NCBI GenBank assembly: GCA_016180275.1
Contig: JACPBN010000041.1
Location: forward strand, 1-38,657
DNA from: Candidatus Woesearchaeota archaeon
GTDB lineage: Archaea > Nanobdellota > Nanobdellia > Woesearchaeales > UBA10200
DNA: 38,657 nt
Direction of reading: 5' to 3'
The notes under the pieces were generated by a model. That model was not told the origin of the DNA and searched no databases. It saw only the letters and a program-made list of their open reading frames with translations. Both the position numbers and the translations under genes were made by a program. Shown here in pieces: positions 14,690-23,123 of this stretch (within the stretch, counting starts at the first letter, position 1; every line of letters begins with the position of its first letter).

Positions 14690-16501
14690 ATGGAAGCAAT
14701 ATTATATGATATTGGACTTATAATAATAGTTTCAACCTTGATAGGCTTTGTAATAAAGTTTTTCAAGCAGCCGATGATATTTGGGTACATGCTTGCAGGC
14801 TTAATTCTTGGGCCGCATATAATGGGGAAAATTGTGAGCCAGGACACCATATTAGGATTATCTGAACTTGGCATCACATTCCTGCTTTTTATTGTAGGGT
14901 TGGAATTCAACTTAAAGAAGCTAAAGGAAGTTTCCAGTGTTGTATTTTTTGGAGGCAGTATACAGGTAGCTGCAACCACGGCAGCTGGAATCTTAATCAG
15001 CTTATGGTTGGGCTTTAAATTTATTGAGGCAACATACTTCGGATTAATAATTGCATTGAGCAGTACTCTTGTCGTCGTAAAATGGCTTGCAGACAAGAAA
15101 GAGATTGACACTTTGCATGGAAGGATAGCCATAGGAATATTGATCATCCAAGATATAGTAGCAATAATTGCACTGACATTCTTCAGCAACATAAACAACT
15201 TTAGCTTTGCAGGCCTTGGAATTGCCATGTTAAAGGGAATTGTTTTAGTTTTGAGCGCATATATATTAAACAGGCCATTGCAGAAGATATTTGCATTTGC
15301 TTCAAAATTTGGAGAGCTTTTGTTCATCTCCTCACTCTCTCTCTGCTTTATATTTGCATTCATTGCACAGTATTTAGGATTCTCGATATCGATAGGCGCA
15401 TTCATTGCAGGCATAATGATCGCTAACCTGCCATACAGCTTAGAGTTGATAGGAAAAATAAAGTCAATTGCAAATTTTTTCACTGTGTTATTTTTTGCAT
15501 CACTTGGATTGCAGCTTTCAATCCCATCAATCTCAAAGATAGTTGTGCCTGTCATAGTAATGTTAGCTGTAGTCTTGATTATCAAGCCATTGATTACAAT
15601 ATTTGCTGTAAAGATATTTGGATATAAAAGCAAGACTGCATTCTTATCTGGAGTCTCACTTGCGCAGACAAGCGAGTTTTCATTAATAATTGCAGCTTTA
15701 GGAGTTGCACAAGGTCATATTTCGCAGGAGATATTTGCAATGACAATTTTATTGGCTGTTATAACAATAGGCGCATCCTCATATTTGATTAAGTATGGCA
15801 ACCTCATCTATTATAAGATAGGTAAATATATATTCCTAAATGAAAGGATGCATGCTACGAAGCATGAAGAAACTGAAGAACATTCAGGCGAAAAAATCAG
15901 TTCAGACATTATAATATTTGGGTATGAAGGAGTTGACCATGGCTTGTTAGAGCGCTTTAAAGCAATGAAAAAATCCATAACTGTGGTTGACCTTGAGCCA
16001 GATGTTATAAGAAGATTGAAATCAACAAGCATTTGCTGCATTTATGGTGATCCTAGTGAGTTTGAGATAATAAATAAGTTAGCGCTTGAGAATTCTGAGG
16101 TAATTATATCTACAGTACATGATGTAGTAAGCAATCTGCATTTAATAAAAAAGACAAGAGAAGTAAATAAAAAAGCAATAATAATATCTGCTGCAAATAG
16201 AATAAAGGAATCTCTTGAATTATATGAAGCAGGCGCTGATTATGTCGTTCTGCCGCACTTATTGGGAGAGAGTCAGGTAAGTGTTGTGGTTGAAAACTTC
16301 AGCAAGGATATCAATACATTAATTGCGCAGAAATTAAAGCATATAGATGAGCTTAAAAAGAGAGAAGAGCTGCAAAAGCAAGCGCAGGAATTCAGCAAAG
16401 ACAGTTTCATGGACATTGACAGGTTTATTGGAATGATGAGCGCGCCGATTAAAAGGAAGAATGGGACTGCAGAGAAGCAAGTTAATAGCGAGAAGATATA
16501 G
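14690..16501 (+). CDS. Kef/CPA2-type cation:proton antiporter with C-terminal Rossmann (RCK-like) domain
   Basis: The N-terminal ~380 residues hold ~12-13 membrane segments with CPA2 landmarks: FKQPMIFGYMLAGLILGP, ELGITFLLFIVGLEF, ALSSTLVVVKWL, IAIGILIIQDIVAII and SLAQTSEFSLIIAALG. Residues ~400-520 form a TrkA-N/RCK-like Rossmann domain (DIIIFGYEGVDHGLLERF ... VVDLEP ... CCIYGDPSEFEII). The usual GxGxxG is degraded to GYEGVDHG, so nucleotide binding may be lost. A charged helix ends the protein. It likely exchanges K+ or Na+ for protons across the membrane. Downstream is a small orphan antitoxin-like gene. Confidence 0.9.
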   Translation: MEAILYDIGLIIIVSTLIGFVIKFFKQPMIFGYMLAGLILGPHIMGKIVSQDTILGLSELGITFLLFIVGLEFNLKKLKEVSSVVFFGGSIQVAATTAAGILISLWLGFKFIEATYFGLIIALSSTLVVVKWLADKKEIDTLHGRIAIGILIIQDIVAIIALTFFSNINNFSFAGLGIAMLKGIVLVLSAYILNRPLQKIFAFASKFGELLFISSLSLCFIFAFIAQYLGFSISIGAFIAGIMIANLPYSLELIGKIKSIANFFTVLFFASLGLQLSIPSISKIVVPVIVMLAVVLIIKPLITIFAVKIFGYKSKTAFLSGVSLAQTSEFSLIIAALGVAQGHISQEIFAMTILLAVITIGASSYLIKYGNLIYYKIGKYIFLNERMHATKHEETEEHSGEKISSDIIIFGYEGVDHGLLERFKAMKKSITVVDLEPDVIRRLKSTSICCIYGDPSEFEIINKLALENSEVIISTVHDVVSNLHLIKKTREVNKKAIIISAANRIKESLELYEAGADYVVLPHLLGESQVSVVVENFSKDINTLIAQKLKHIDELKKREELQKQAQEFSKDSFMDIDRFIGMMSAPIKRKNGTAEKQVNSEKI

Positions 16502-16563
16502 AAAGGTTTATCTAACCGAAAAGATTATAAGTTATACTATCCAGATATCCTAACGAGAGCCCT

Positions 16564-16710
16564 ATGAAAAAAGCAAATATAATGGAATGTGCAGGCTTAT
16601 GGTCGCATATCAGCGATAAGGAAGCGAAAGAGATGAAAAGAGATATAGAAGAGATAGGCAAGAATATCACTCACTCAGTTCTTAAGAGGACAAGAACTAT
16701 GAATTATTAA
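16564..16710 (+). CDS. Small antitoxin-like protein (48 aa), no toxin beside it
   Basis: ATG 16564 to TAA 16710 encodes MKKANIMECAGLWSHISDKE followed by AKEMKRDIEEIGKN. The 'AGLWS.ISDKEA.EMKRDIEE' pattern resembles the C-terminal part of VapB-type antitoxins, which wraps the PIN toxin. The DNA-binding N-terminal half is missing or very short. No PIN gene follows; the next gene is the ureohydrolase-like ORF. A TATA-like sequence lies near 16531. It could be an orphan antitoxin, a remnant, or a mimic acting on a toxin elsewhere. Too short for certainty. Confidence 0.5.
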   Translation: MKKANIMECAGLWSHISDKEAKEMKRDIEEIGKNITHSVLKRTRTMNY

Positions 16711-16779
16711 TACCAGAAAAACCTCTAAACTACATTTTCTCCAGCAAAATTTTTAAACCTGCAAAAATCCATAGTTATT

Positions 16780-17499
16780 ATGAACATAATCAGCGTGCCA
16801 ATCTCTGGTGTATCATTAAGTTTTGAATACAAAGCAATCTTTACTGAAATAATTAAGCAGTATTCTTTGCTGGGAGCAAACGAAGACGGCAGAAATGATG
16901 TTGCTGAAATAAGAGAAGTGGATGATGCCAATGAGATAAAGGATTATGTAAAAGACCACACGGTATTTCTTTTTGGTGATGAAAGCTTTACTGCACAGGC
17001 ATTTAGAACATTTGCAGCAAAATATCCCAATGCAGGATTGCTTAGATTTGATTCTAATTTCTCCTCATTGTTACAATTAGTTAGAAATTCTACTCAAATA
17101 TCTACTTCTCCTATAATAAAGCCTAACCAAATAATATTTGCCGCAACCAGAGCATGGAACAGGGAAGAAGCTGATTACATTAGAACGCAGAAGATAAATC
17201 ATTTCGGCATGAAAAAGCTCTTTGAGCTAGGCATAGATGAGGCTACTGATACATTAATGGAAACTGCAAGGAATTATAGCGCATTGTATATTTCAATTGA
17301 TATTAGCTGTTTAGACCCAGCATTTGTTACTTCAGAAAAGAAAGAGCCAGGGGGCTTAACAACAAGAGAGTTACTTTATATGCAGCAAAGATTAAAGTTA
17401 TTAAAGAATCTGAAAATAGTGGATATTGTTGGTTTTACTCCTGAAAGAGATATGGCTACTGCAAAAATTGCAGCGAAGATTATGAAGGAGCTAAGTTAA
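16780..17499 (+). CDS. Degenerate ureohydrolase (arginase/agmatinase-like) protein
   Basis: Ureohydrolases split arginine, agmatine or formiminoglutamate using two Mn ions. The C-terminal signature is recognisable: YISIDISCLDPAFVTSEKKE followed by PGGLT matches S-x-D-x-D-x-x-D-P...PGG. The metal ligands are damaged: the GGDHS motif is FGDESF (His to Glu), the D-A-H-x-D motif is RFDSNF, and in SIDIS the second Asp is Ser. At 239 residues it is shorter than active members (~290-300). It is probably a pseudo-enzyme or one with changed chemistry. TATA-like TTTTTAAA lies ~30 nt before ATG 16780. It converges on lemA, the two stop codons sharing the same TTAA. Confidence 0.75.
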   Translation: MNIISVPISGVSLSFEYKAIFTEIIKQYSLLGANEDGRNDVAEIREVDDANEIKDYVKDHTVFLFGDESFTAQAFRTFAAKYPNAGLLRFDSNFSSLLQLVRNSTQISTSPIIKPNQIIFAATRAWNREEADYIRTQKINHFGMKKLFELGIDEATDTLMETARNYSALYISIDISCLDPAFVTSEKKEPGGLTTRELLYMQQRLKLLKNLKIVDIVGFTPERDMATAKIAAKIMKELS

Positions 17500-18068
17500 A
17501 ACTCCACTTTAACATCCTGCTTCTCAATCTCTGGGACTTTGTACATCTCTCTTGGCTGAGCCAGTCCCATCCTTTTTGCAACCATTACATCAGGGAATGA
17601 TTGTATGCGGATATTGAATTGGTTTACGCTGTCGTTATAAAACTCTCTTCTGTCAGATAATTCATTTTCCAAGCCGGAAATCCTGTTTTGAAGCTGGATA
17701 AAATTTTCATTAGCTTTTAAGTTAGGATAGTTTTCAGAGACAGCGAACAATGTTTTCAATGCGCTACTAATTAAACTGTCTGCAGCTGCTTTCTCGCCCA
17801 TTGACTCTGCATTCATAAATGCAGTTCTAGCTTTAGTCAATGTTACAAGCAATTCTTTCTCGTGCTTAATATAGCCTTTTACCGAGGCAATCAATTTAGG
17901 CAGCTCATCATGCCTTTGCTTTAACAATACATCAATATTTGCCCATGATTTTTCAATGTTATTTTTCAATGAAATTAAACCATTGTAGATAGACACGAAA
18001 TAACCAATAACACCTAAGACCACAAAAACAATAGATACCATTATCACAAATGTCAGACCAAATGCCAT
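17496..18068 (-). CDS. lemA: LemA family membrane-anchored coiled protein
   Basis: One N-terminal membrane helix (residues ~5-27) is followed by the LemA helical bundle: FVSIYNGLISLKNNIEKSWA, IDVLLKQRHDELPKLIASV, FAVSENYPNLKANENFIQLQ and RREFYNDSVNQFNIRIQSFP. These are the most conserved stretches of the family. 190 residues is typical. The biochemical role is not established; it often neighbours GIDE or TPM-domain proteins, as here, where the upstream gene on the same strand (start 18913) encodes a GIDE-like protein. The 77-bp gap allows one transcript. Confidence 0.92.
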   Translation of the reverse strand: MAFGLTFVIMVSIVFVVLGVIGYFVSIYNGLISLKNNIEKSWANIDVLLKQRHDELPKLIASVKGYIKHEKELLVTLTKARTAFMNAESMGEKAAADSLISSALKTLFAVSENYPNLKANENFIQLQNRISGLENELSDRREFYNDSVNQFNIRIQSFPDVMVAKRMGLAQPREMYKVPEIEKQDVKVEF

Positions 18069-18145
18069 GTTATCACCTTTTTTGGATGTTTTTTATTAAT
18101 TATTATAAGTTTTATTATTTAATATTTAATATGAAATTATTTTGT

Positions 18146-18913
18146 TTAAAATACACCCAAGTATATAAAGATTATTGATAAGCAAACTAAACTTAAGGCT
18201 GCACCGCCAAATAATCCGCCAAATGTTTTCCGCTTTAATTTAGCCACCAGATCTTTTTCATTAGAATCAGAAATGTAATAAATCTGATCACTGCCTTTCT
18301 GTATCATGATATCTGCAGCATTATATATCCCAGTGCCCTCTTCAACAAAAGGATTATCACCTGCAGTACCCATTATGTAAAGCTTGTCTTTTGGCGCAAT
18401 ATAATATTCTAAATACTTTAATGTTCTGCCAGATCCTAAAAAGCCTGCATCAGAGAAATTAATAGACTTAAAAAAAGCCTTCAATAGAAGATTATTCTTA
18501 CTGTTAAGTGTTTGTGATTCAAAATCTAAAGGAATATCAATTTCTGCATCAGCAGGATTAGTTAATACTTGGCCTGTATTGTCTTTTAAGAAGAAATATG
18601 CGCCTTTTTTGCCTGATTTAATTGTCGCCCAGTAGGTTAATCTCTTGCTCCTTCTAAGCTCTTGGATTTCATATTTATAATACACACAATCATGAGCAGA
18701 GAATGGGCTTTTTAACAAATGGCCTTTTGCAGGCACTACTTCACCATAAATCTCTACCAATCCCATAGCCAATGAACGTATCTTTGAAGTAGGCATGTTT
18801 TCAACCATTCTCTTAAGCTTCAGCCATTCAAAGCCCTTGAAAAATAAGTAGATGCCAAAAATGAATCCAAATACACTGTAGATAAGTAAGTCACCTTCAT
18901 CATCACTTGCCAT
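18146..18913 (-). CDS. GIDE-domain (MULAN-like) membrane protein
   Basis: 255 residues: a membrane helix at ~9-27, a soluble domain and a second helix at ~232-254. The soluble part shows the GIDE pattern known from the E3 ligase MULAN and its prokaryotic relatives: VEIYGEVVPAKGHLLKSPFS, AHDCVYYKYEIQELRR, GRTLKYLEYYIAPKDKLYIM and GTAGDNP. There is no RING finger, as in other prokaryotic members. LemA is next to it, a recurrent pairing, and both would be inserted in the same membrane. Role unknown. RNA-like copy B lies 71 nt upstream on the same strand. Confidence 0.75.
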   Translation of the reverse strand: MASDDEGDLLIYSVFGFIFGIYLFFKGFEWLKLKRMVENMPTSKIRSLAMGLVEIYGEVVPAKGHLLKSPFSAHDCVYYKYEIQELRRSKRLTYWATIKSGKKGAYFFLKDNTGQVLTNPADAEIDIPLDFESQTLNSKNNLLLKAFFKSINFSDAGFLGSGRTLKYLEYYIAPKDKLYIMGTAGDNPFVEEGTGIYNAADIMIQKGSDQIYYISDSNEKDLVAKLKRKTFGGLFGGAALSLVCLSIIFIYLGVF

Positions 18914-18984
18914 ATTTCAATATTGCAAAATAAAGAAGTATATAAACATATATGATGAATAAAGAGGGTATACTTGTATTGCAC

Positions 18985-19172
18985 AGCAGCTGCCGCCAAT
19001 TTAGTTGGCACTAATCCAAAAACAAAGAGAATGTTGCGACGGGCAATGCAATAAAGCTACGAATCAACTAATGCAACACGCAATGCTTTTCTATTCTCAC
19101 ATTTGCTAAACACAATGTAGAGGAGGAGCAACTCTTCGATAATCAATGCCAGTGCCAACGGCGGCAGCTGCT
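18985..19172 (-). ncRNA. Putative structured RNA, copy B (minus strand)
   Basis: Read on the minus strand, P1 is AGCAGCTGCCGCC (19172-19160) pairing with 18997-18985. P2 is GTTGGCACT (19159-19151) pairing with AGTGCCAAC (19012-19004), again with no gap on the 5' side and a 6-nt AU bulge (TAAATT) on the 3' side. The blocks shared with copy A are at 19117-19134, 19088-19102 and 19033-19044, in the same order. A hairpin loop with GTTTAG lies between the first two blocks in both copies. A TTTAAAAAA box is ~25 nt upstream of the 5' arm at about 19183-19191. The only overlap with an ORF is a low-quality antisense reading. Confidence 0.65.
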
Positions 19173-19235
19173 TAGTAAATGTTTTTTAAATACATACTAC
19201 CAATAATAAAAATGTGCAATAAAAAAAAGGCGTAC

Positions 19236-19403
19236 TTATTTAAGGAAGTATCTTAATAGGGTAACAGCTATGGATATGATAAATACAAGAAATAATAATG
19301 CTATTAATTTCCTAGATGTTTTTTTGAATATCCATTCGATAAATACAATAAACCCTAATTCAGCAAAGATTTCTGCAAAAAATTCTCCTAAAGCACCTAG
19401 CAT
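19236..19403 (-). CDS. Small two-helix membrane protein (55 aa)
   Basis: ATG 19403 to TAA 19236 gives MLGALGEFFAEIFAELGFIV, FIEWIFKKTSRK and LIALLFLVFIISIAVTLLRY, then a short FLK tail. The two hydrophobic segments with a basic turn suggest a helical hairpin in the membrane. A TATA-like TTTTATAAC is ~10-25 nt upstream, so a short leader is likely. It sits downstream of the DHH phosphoesterase on the same strand (40 bp gap) and may be co-transcribed with it. No family recognised; coding status rests on length, frame and composition. Confidence 0.5.
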   Translation of the reverse strand: MLGALGEFFAEIFAELGFIVFIEWIFKKTSRKLIALLFLVFIISIAVTLLRYFLK

Positions 19404-19442
19404 AATAGTTATAAAATAATCTAACTATAAAAATAGTATCAA

Positions 19443-20495
19443 TCAGCTCTCATTCAGCAGCTCAATAAACTTATCAATATCATCTCTTGCCATTGTGACT
19501 CCGCCAGCTTTCTCATGTCCGCCGCCTGTCAAGCCCTCAATTTTGCCATTGAATTCATTCAAGAATGCGCCTGCATCAAAATTAATATGGTCAGGGACGC
19601 GCATGCTTGCAATTATATTTCCATTAAACTTGTTCATGACAAGCAAAGGCTTGTTTTTTAAATGCCTGCTTGCTAAAACTCCCTGTATATTTTTGTCGCA
19701 TTCAATCACTGCATACTGTATTTTTTTAGTATCATGGATCTGAATCGGCATTTCATAGTATTCACGCAGCTGTTTCTTGTAATCCTGCAGCATCTCTGCA
19801 ATTGGATGCAGATTATAGATAAATAATTTTATATCATCTATGCTTTTCATCAGCTCAAATGGCACATTTCCATGCCAGTGCATTCTTTTGCCTGTGTTCA
19901 ATGCAGAAACATATCTTTCAATCTCAAGATAATCCTTGCCTGAACCATAAAATGATTTCTTTTTTTCCATCAGGTTATGGATCCCTTTTTTTGTTTCAAT
20001 TTGCAATAATTCGCCTGCAATAACCTGTAATTCCAGAGGTAAATTATCTGCTTTTCCGCCATCGCCAAAATAGCCTAGCAATGTGAGAAATACCATATAA
20101 GAATTGACTGCAAACTTTGAGCCTTGGAGAATGTCTCTCCATATCAAAAAGCTGCAGCTTTGAGCCTCATGGTCAAACACATGAAACAGAAAATCTTTCA
20201 GCATCGGTGCATTTGGCTGCATTGGATGATGGTCAATATAGATAACTTTTTTTGAATCAAGATTTGCGCTTGGCTTAATATCTGTGCAAATAATTACGTC
20301 TGGATTGCCAGTAATATCTTCTGGCTCAATCCTGAAAACTAAGCCTTTAGAAGTTGTATTTATCTTGCTTGCATTATTTTTCAGCAAATGATATATTATC
20401 GCCCCGGAAGTAATGCCATCTGCATCATAGTGAGTTGCAATGAAAACTTCTTTGCCTTTTGTTAGATCCAGTATTTTTTTTAAGTTAGGATTCAT
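19443..20495 (-). CDS. DHH/DHHA1 family phosphoesterase (RecJ-like)
   Basis: A metal-dependent phosphoesterase of the DHH superfamily. The first motif is FIATHYDADGITSGAII (Asp cluster), then VIICTDIKPS and the DHH triad VIYIDHHPMQ. The C-terminal DHHA1 domain ends with GLTGGGHEKAGGVTMA, its substrate-binding glycine motif. 350 residues is close to archaeal RecJ-like single-strand nucleases and to oligonucleotide-degrading NrnA proteins; the sequence alone does not separate them. It stands at the head of a possible two-gene unit with the small membrane protein. Confidence 0.88.
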   Translation of the reverse strand: MNPNLKKILDLTKGKEVFIATHYDADGITSGAIIYHLLKNNASKINTTSKGLVFRIEPEDITGNPDVIICTDIKPSANLDSKKVIYIDHHPMQPNAPMLKDFLFHVFDHEAQSCSFLIWRDILQGSKFAVNSYMVFLTLLGYFGDGGKADNLPLELQVIAGELLQIETKKGIHNLMEKKKSFYGSGKDYLEIERYVSALNTGKRMHWHGNVPFELMKSIDDIKLFIYNLHPIAEMLQDYKKQLREYYEMPIQIHDTKKIQYAVIECDKNIQGVLASRHLKNKPLLVMNKFNGNIIASMRVPDHINFDAGAFLNEFNGKIEGLTGGGHEKAGGVTMARDDIDKFIELLNES

Positions 20496-20616
20496 CTAAG
20501 CACCTTATAAGATAAAGAAAAACTAAGGTATTTATAAATTTTGGTATATGAGATTATAATAATTATGAGTGTAGGTGTAATTAAAGACTATTCAATGCCT
20601 AATGCCGACAGAAAGA

Positions 20617-20653
20617 TTTATATAGTTACACATATTTAACTGCATTATGTGTA
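20617..20653 (+). promoter_or_regulatory. vapBC promoter with inverted-repeat operator
   Basis: TATA box TTTATATA (20617-20624) is followed by TACACATA (20627-20634) and TATGTGTA (20646-20653), a perfect 8-bp inverted repeat with an 11-nt spacer that covers the expected transcription start. VapB or VapBC binding to such dyads is the usual autoregulation in this family. A GGAGG ribosome site follows at 20676-20680. Confidence 0.65.
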
Positions 20654-20687
20654 TTAAATGCACAATAACTAAATTGGAGGGATCAAT

Positions 20688-20927
20688 ATGCCAACTTTAA
20701 CACTAGCAATATCTGCAGATTTAAAGAACGAGATGGACACCATGCCTGAATTAAACTGGTCAGAGATAGCCAGAGAAGCAATTGCCAAAAAAGCATCTGA
20801 ATTTAAATTATTTAAGGCAATTGTAGCAAAGTCCAAGCTAAAGCAGGAAGATGCTATCGTTATAGGCGAAAAGATCAAGGAAGATATCTATAGAGAGTAC
20901 AAGAAACGCCTGAAAGAGATGAAATAG
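20688..20927 (+). CDS. vapB: VapB-type antitoxin
   Basis: 79 residues. The first ~30 (MPTLTLAISADLKNEMDTMP, then ELNWSEIAREAI) look like a ribbon-helix-helix DNA-binding domain; the rest is a charged helix that would wrap the toxin. A strong GGAGG site lies 7 nt before ATG 20688. The PIN-domain gene starts at the base after this stop codon, so the pair is translated together. Promoter and inverted repeat upstream suggest autoregulation. The assignment depends mostly on the neighbouring PIN gene. Confidence 0.85.
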   Translation: MPTLTLAISADLKNEMDTMPELNWSEIAREAIAKKASEFKLFKAIVAKSKLKQEDAIVIGEKIKEDIYREYKKRLKEMK

Positions 20928-21338
20928 ATGCTGATAGTTGTTGATGTCAACATAGTGATCTCTGCATTAACAGCAGGAAACATAGCTGACCTAATCTTAT
21001 CTGAAAAGCTGGAGCTGATATCTCCTGAGCTGTTGTTTGTAGAGCTGAGAAAACATAAGGAAGAGATAAAGCAAAAGTCTCTTTTTTCTGAGCAGGAATT
21101 TGAGAGAGTGACAAGCATATTAGAAGCAAAGATAAAGATAATCCCTTTAGAAGAATTTGCACATCTCATTTCGCAGGCAGAGCAGTTATTAGGCAAGCAT
21201 GTCAAAGATTCTCCGTATGTTGCACTAGCATTGAAATATAAATGCCCAATCTGGTCATACGAGAAATTATTTAAGAAGCTAGGCAGTGTGGAATGTTTGA
21301 TAACGCAGGAAGTTGCTGAACGAATAAAACAGATATAA
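20928..21338 (+). CDS. vapC: PIN-domain toxin, VapC-type
   Basis: 136-residue PIN domain, an Mg-dependent RNase. The first acidic residue is in LIVVDVNIVISAL, the conserved Glu in SPELLFVELRKH and a further Asp in KDSPYVALALKY. In the last strand, where many VapC proteins have a T-N-D motif, this one has IWSYEKLF, with Glu instead of Asp. The protein is probably active but its metal site is slightly changed. It follows vapB with no gap. VapC targets are usually tRNA or rRNA; the target here cannot be told. Confidence 0.87.
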   Translation: MLIVVDVNIVISALTAGNIADLILSEKLELISPELLFVELRKHKEEIKQKSLFSEQEFERVTSILEAKIKIIPLEEFAHLISQAEQLLGKHVKDSPYVALALKYKCPIWSYEKLFKKLGSVECLITQEVAERIKQI

Positions 21339-21375
21339 GATTAATTGATTAGGGTATTTACTAAAAACTTATTAT

Positions 21376-23040
21376 TCAGTGCCTAAAATGCCGCATACCA
21401 GTAAATATCATTGCAATCCCGTGCTTATTAGCTGCGTCAATGACTTCATTATCCCTAATGCTTCCGCCTGGCTGGACAATATATTTTATACCCTGCTCAG
21501 CTGCAATCTCAACAGTATCTGCAAACGGAAAGAATGCATCGCTTGCTAGCACACACTCCCCAAATTTTTGCGCAAATTCCTTCTTAGAAAATTTCATTAA
21601 CTCAAAATTTTCTATTGCTTTTGTTATAGCTAACTTTCTTAGACTATCTACCCTGTTTGGCTGGCCAGCGCCCATACCTACAACCATAAATTTTCCTGGC
21701 GAATATTCATAGCCAAGAACTATGGCATTTGATTTTGTATGCTTACATGCTTTCCAGGCAAATTCTGCAAGAGCGTTTTTTGTTTCAGAAAATTTAGCTT
21801 TAGTAATAAGCTTCCATTCTGAATAATTCTGTGAATCAGTATTTTGTTCTAATATCCCCCCACCAACTGACCTATAAATATTTGAGACTTTAACCCCATT
21901 TGAATCCTTAGCACCAATTGCATCATAATTATCCAGCCCAATTACCTGCAGCAACCTGATATCTTTGCTTTTATTCTTTAAGAATTCAAGCGCATCATCA
22001 TCAAACTCTGGCGCTATTAATGCCTCAACAAATTTGCCTTTCAGAAACTCTGCTGATTTCAGGTCAACTTTTCTTGTGACTGCAATTATGCTTCCAAATG
22101 AGCTGACAGTATCCCCATGCCATGCATGCTCTAATGCTTCTGCAAGCGATTTGCCAGTTGCTAGTCCGCAAGGATTTGTGTGTTTAACTACGCATGCTGC
22201 AACTTCTTTTGAATGTTCTTTAACTGCTTCTAAAGCTGCATCTCCATCCAAATAATTATTGTATGACATTTCTTTGCCGTGTAATTGGATTGAATTGGAG
22301 ATGTTAGGAACCACTATATTGCTTGTATCTGCAACATAGAATATTCCCTGCTGATGAGGATTTTCACCATAACGTAGCTTTCTGCCAGCTATAAATTTCA
22401 TGCGCAGGATTTTTTCTCCATGTAATTTTTCACTCAAGAATTTGTCAATCGCAGAATCATAGTCAGCTGTATGCCTGAAAACTTTTAATGCAAGCTTTTG
22501 CCTTGTTTGTAATGTAGTAGATGGAATTTTATTTGCAGACTTTGATTTTTTCAACTCATCCAATACAGCGCCATAATCATTAGGGCCGATAACAACCGTA
22601 ACATACTTGTAATTCTTAGCAGCTGCCCTTAATATTGTCGGACCGCCAATGTCAATCTGCTCAATTGCTTCGTCTATTTTAACATCTTCAACTTTTTTGC
22701 CTGCATTTAACTGACTAGAAATAAACTGCTGAAATGGATAAAGATTTACAACAACTAAATCAATCATCTCTATTTTATTTTTCTTTGCTTGTTCCATGTG
22801 CTCTTTATTATCACGAATAGCCAGCAAACCGCCGTGAACTTTTGGATGCAAACTCTTTATCCTGCCATCCATCATCTCTGGAAATCCCGTATATTCAGAA
22901 ACATCTTTGACAGAAATCCTGTTCTCTCGCAATAATTTAGCTGTGCCGCCCGTAGAAAGAATTTCATAGCCAAGTTTAACAAGCTCAGATGCAAATTTAA
23001 CAATGCCATCTTTGTTTGACACTGAGATAAGTGCTTTCAT
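21376..23040 (-). CDS. purH: Bifunctional AICAR formyltransferase / IMP cyclohydrolase
   Basis: Catalyses the last two steps of IMP synthesis. The N-terminal IMP cyclohydrolase (MGS-like) domain shows ALISVSNKDGIVKF, YEILSTGGTAKLL and DVSEYTGFPEMMDGR. The AICAR transformylase part has RYGENPHQQGIFY, CVVKHTNPCGLATGK (catalytic Lys-His) and SDAFFPFADTVEIAAEQG, ending GMRHFRH. 554 residues is slightly longer than usual. Many archaea lack PurH and use PurP and PurO; a full bacterial-style fusion here suggests an old transfer or a lineage trait. Start ATG 23040. purN lies 83 bp upstream on the same strand. Confidence 0.96.
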   Translation of the reverse strand: MKALISVSNKDGIVKFASELVKLGYEILSTGGTAKLLRENRISVKDVSEYTGFPEMMDGRIKSLHPKVHGGLLAIRDNKEHMEQAKKNKIEMIDLVVVNLYPFQQFISSQLNAGKKVEDVKIDEAIEQIDIGGPTILRAAAKNYKYVTVVIGPNDYGAVLDELKKSKSANKIPSTTLQTRQKLALKVFRHTADYDSAIDKFLSEKLHGEKILRMKFIAGRKLRYGENPHQQGIFYVADTSNIVVPNISNSIQLHGKEMSYNNYLDGDAALEAVKEHSKEVAACVVKHTNPCGLATGKSLAEALEHAWHGDTVSSFGSIIAVTRKVDLKSAEFLKGKFVEALIAPEFDDDALEFLKNKSKDIRLLQVIGLDNYDAIGAKDSNGVKVSNIYRSVGGGILEQNTDSQNYSEWKLITKAKFSETKNALAEFAWKACKHTKSNAIVLGYEYSPGKFMVVGMGAGQPNRVDSLRKLAITKAIENFELMKFSKKEFAQKFGECVLASDAFFPFADTVEIAAEQGIKYIVQPGGSIRDNEVIDAANKHGIAMIFTGMRHFRH

Positions 23041-23123
23041 AACCCCAAATAGTGATAGGTTATATAAAAAGGTAGTTGGGAATTAATAAATCACAATCTT
23101 TTTTAGTTATATGAACCAAGAAA

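Noticed and set aside
14458..15633. Long minus-strand reading frame (391 codons) inside the antiporter
   Set aside because: It lies antisense to the Kef-type gene, whose membrane helices and motifs are convincing; the antisense product has no recognisable motif and composition expected of a shadow frame.
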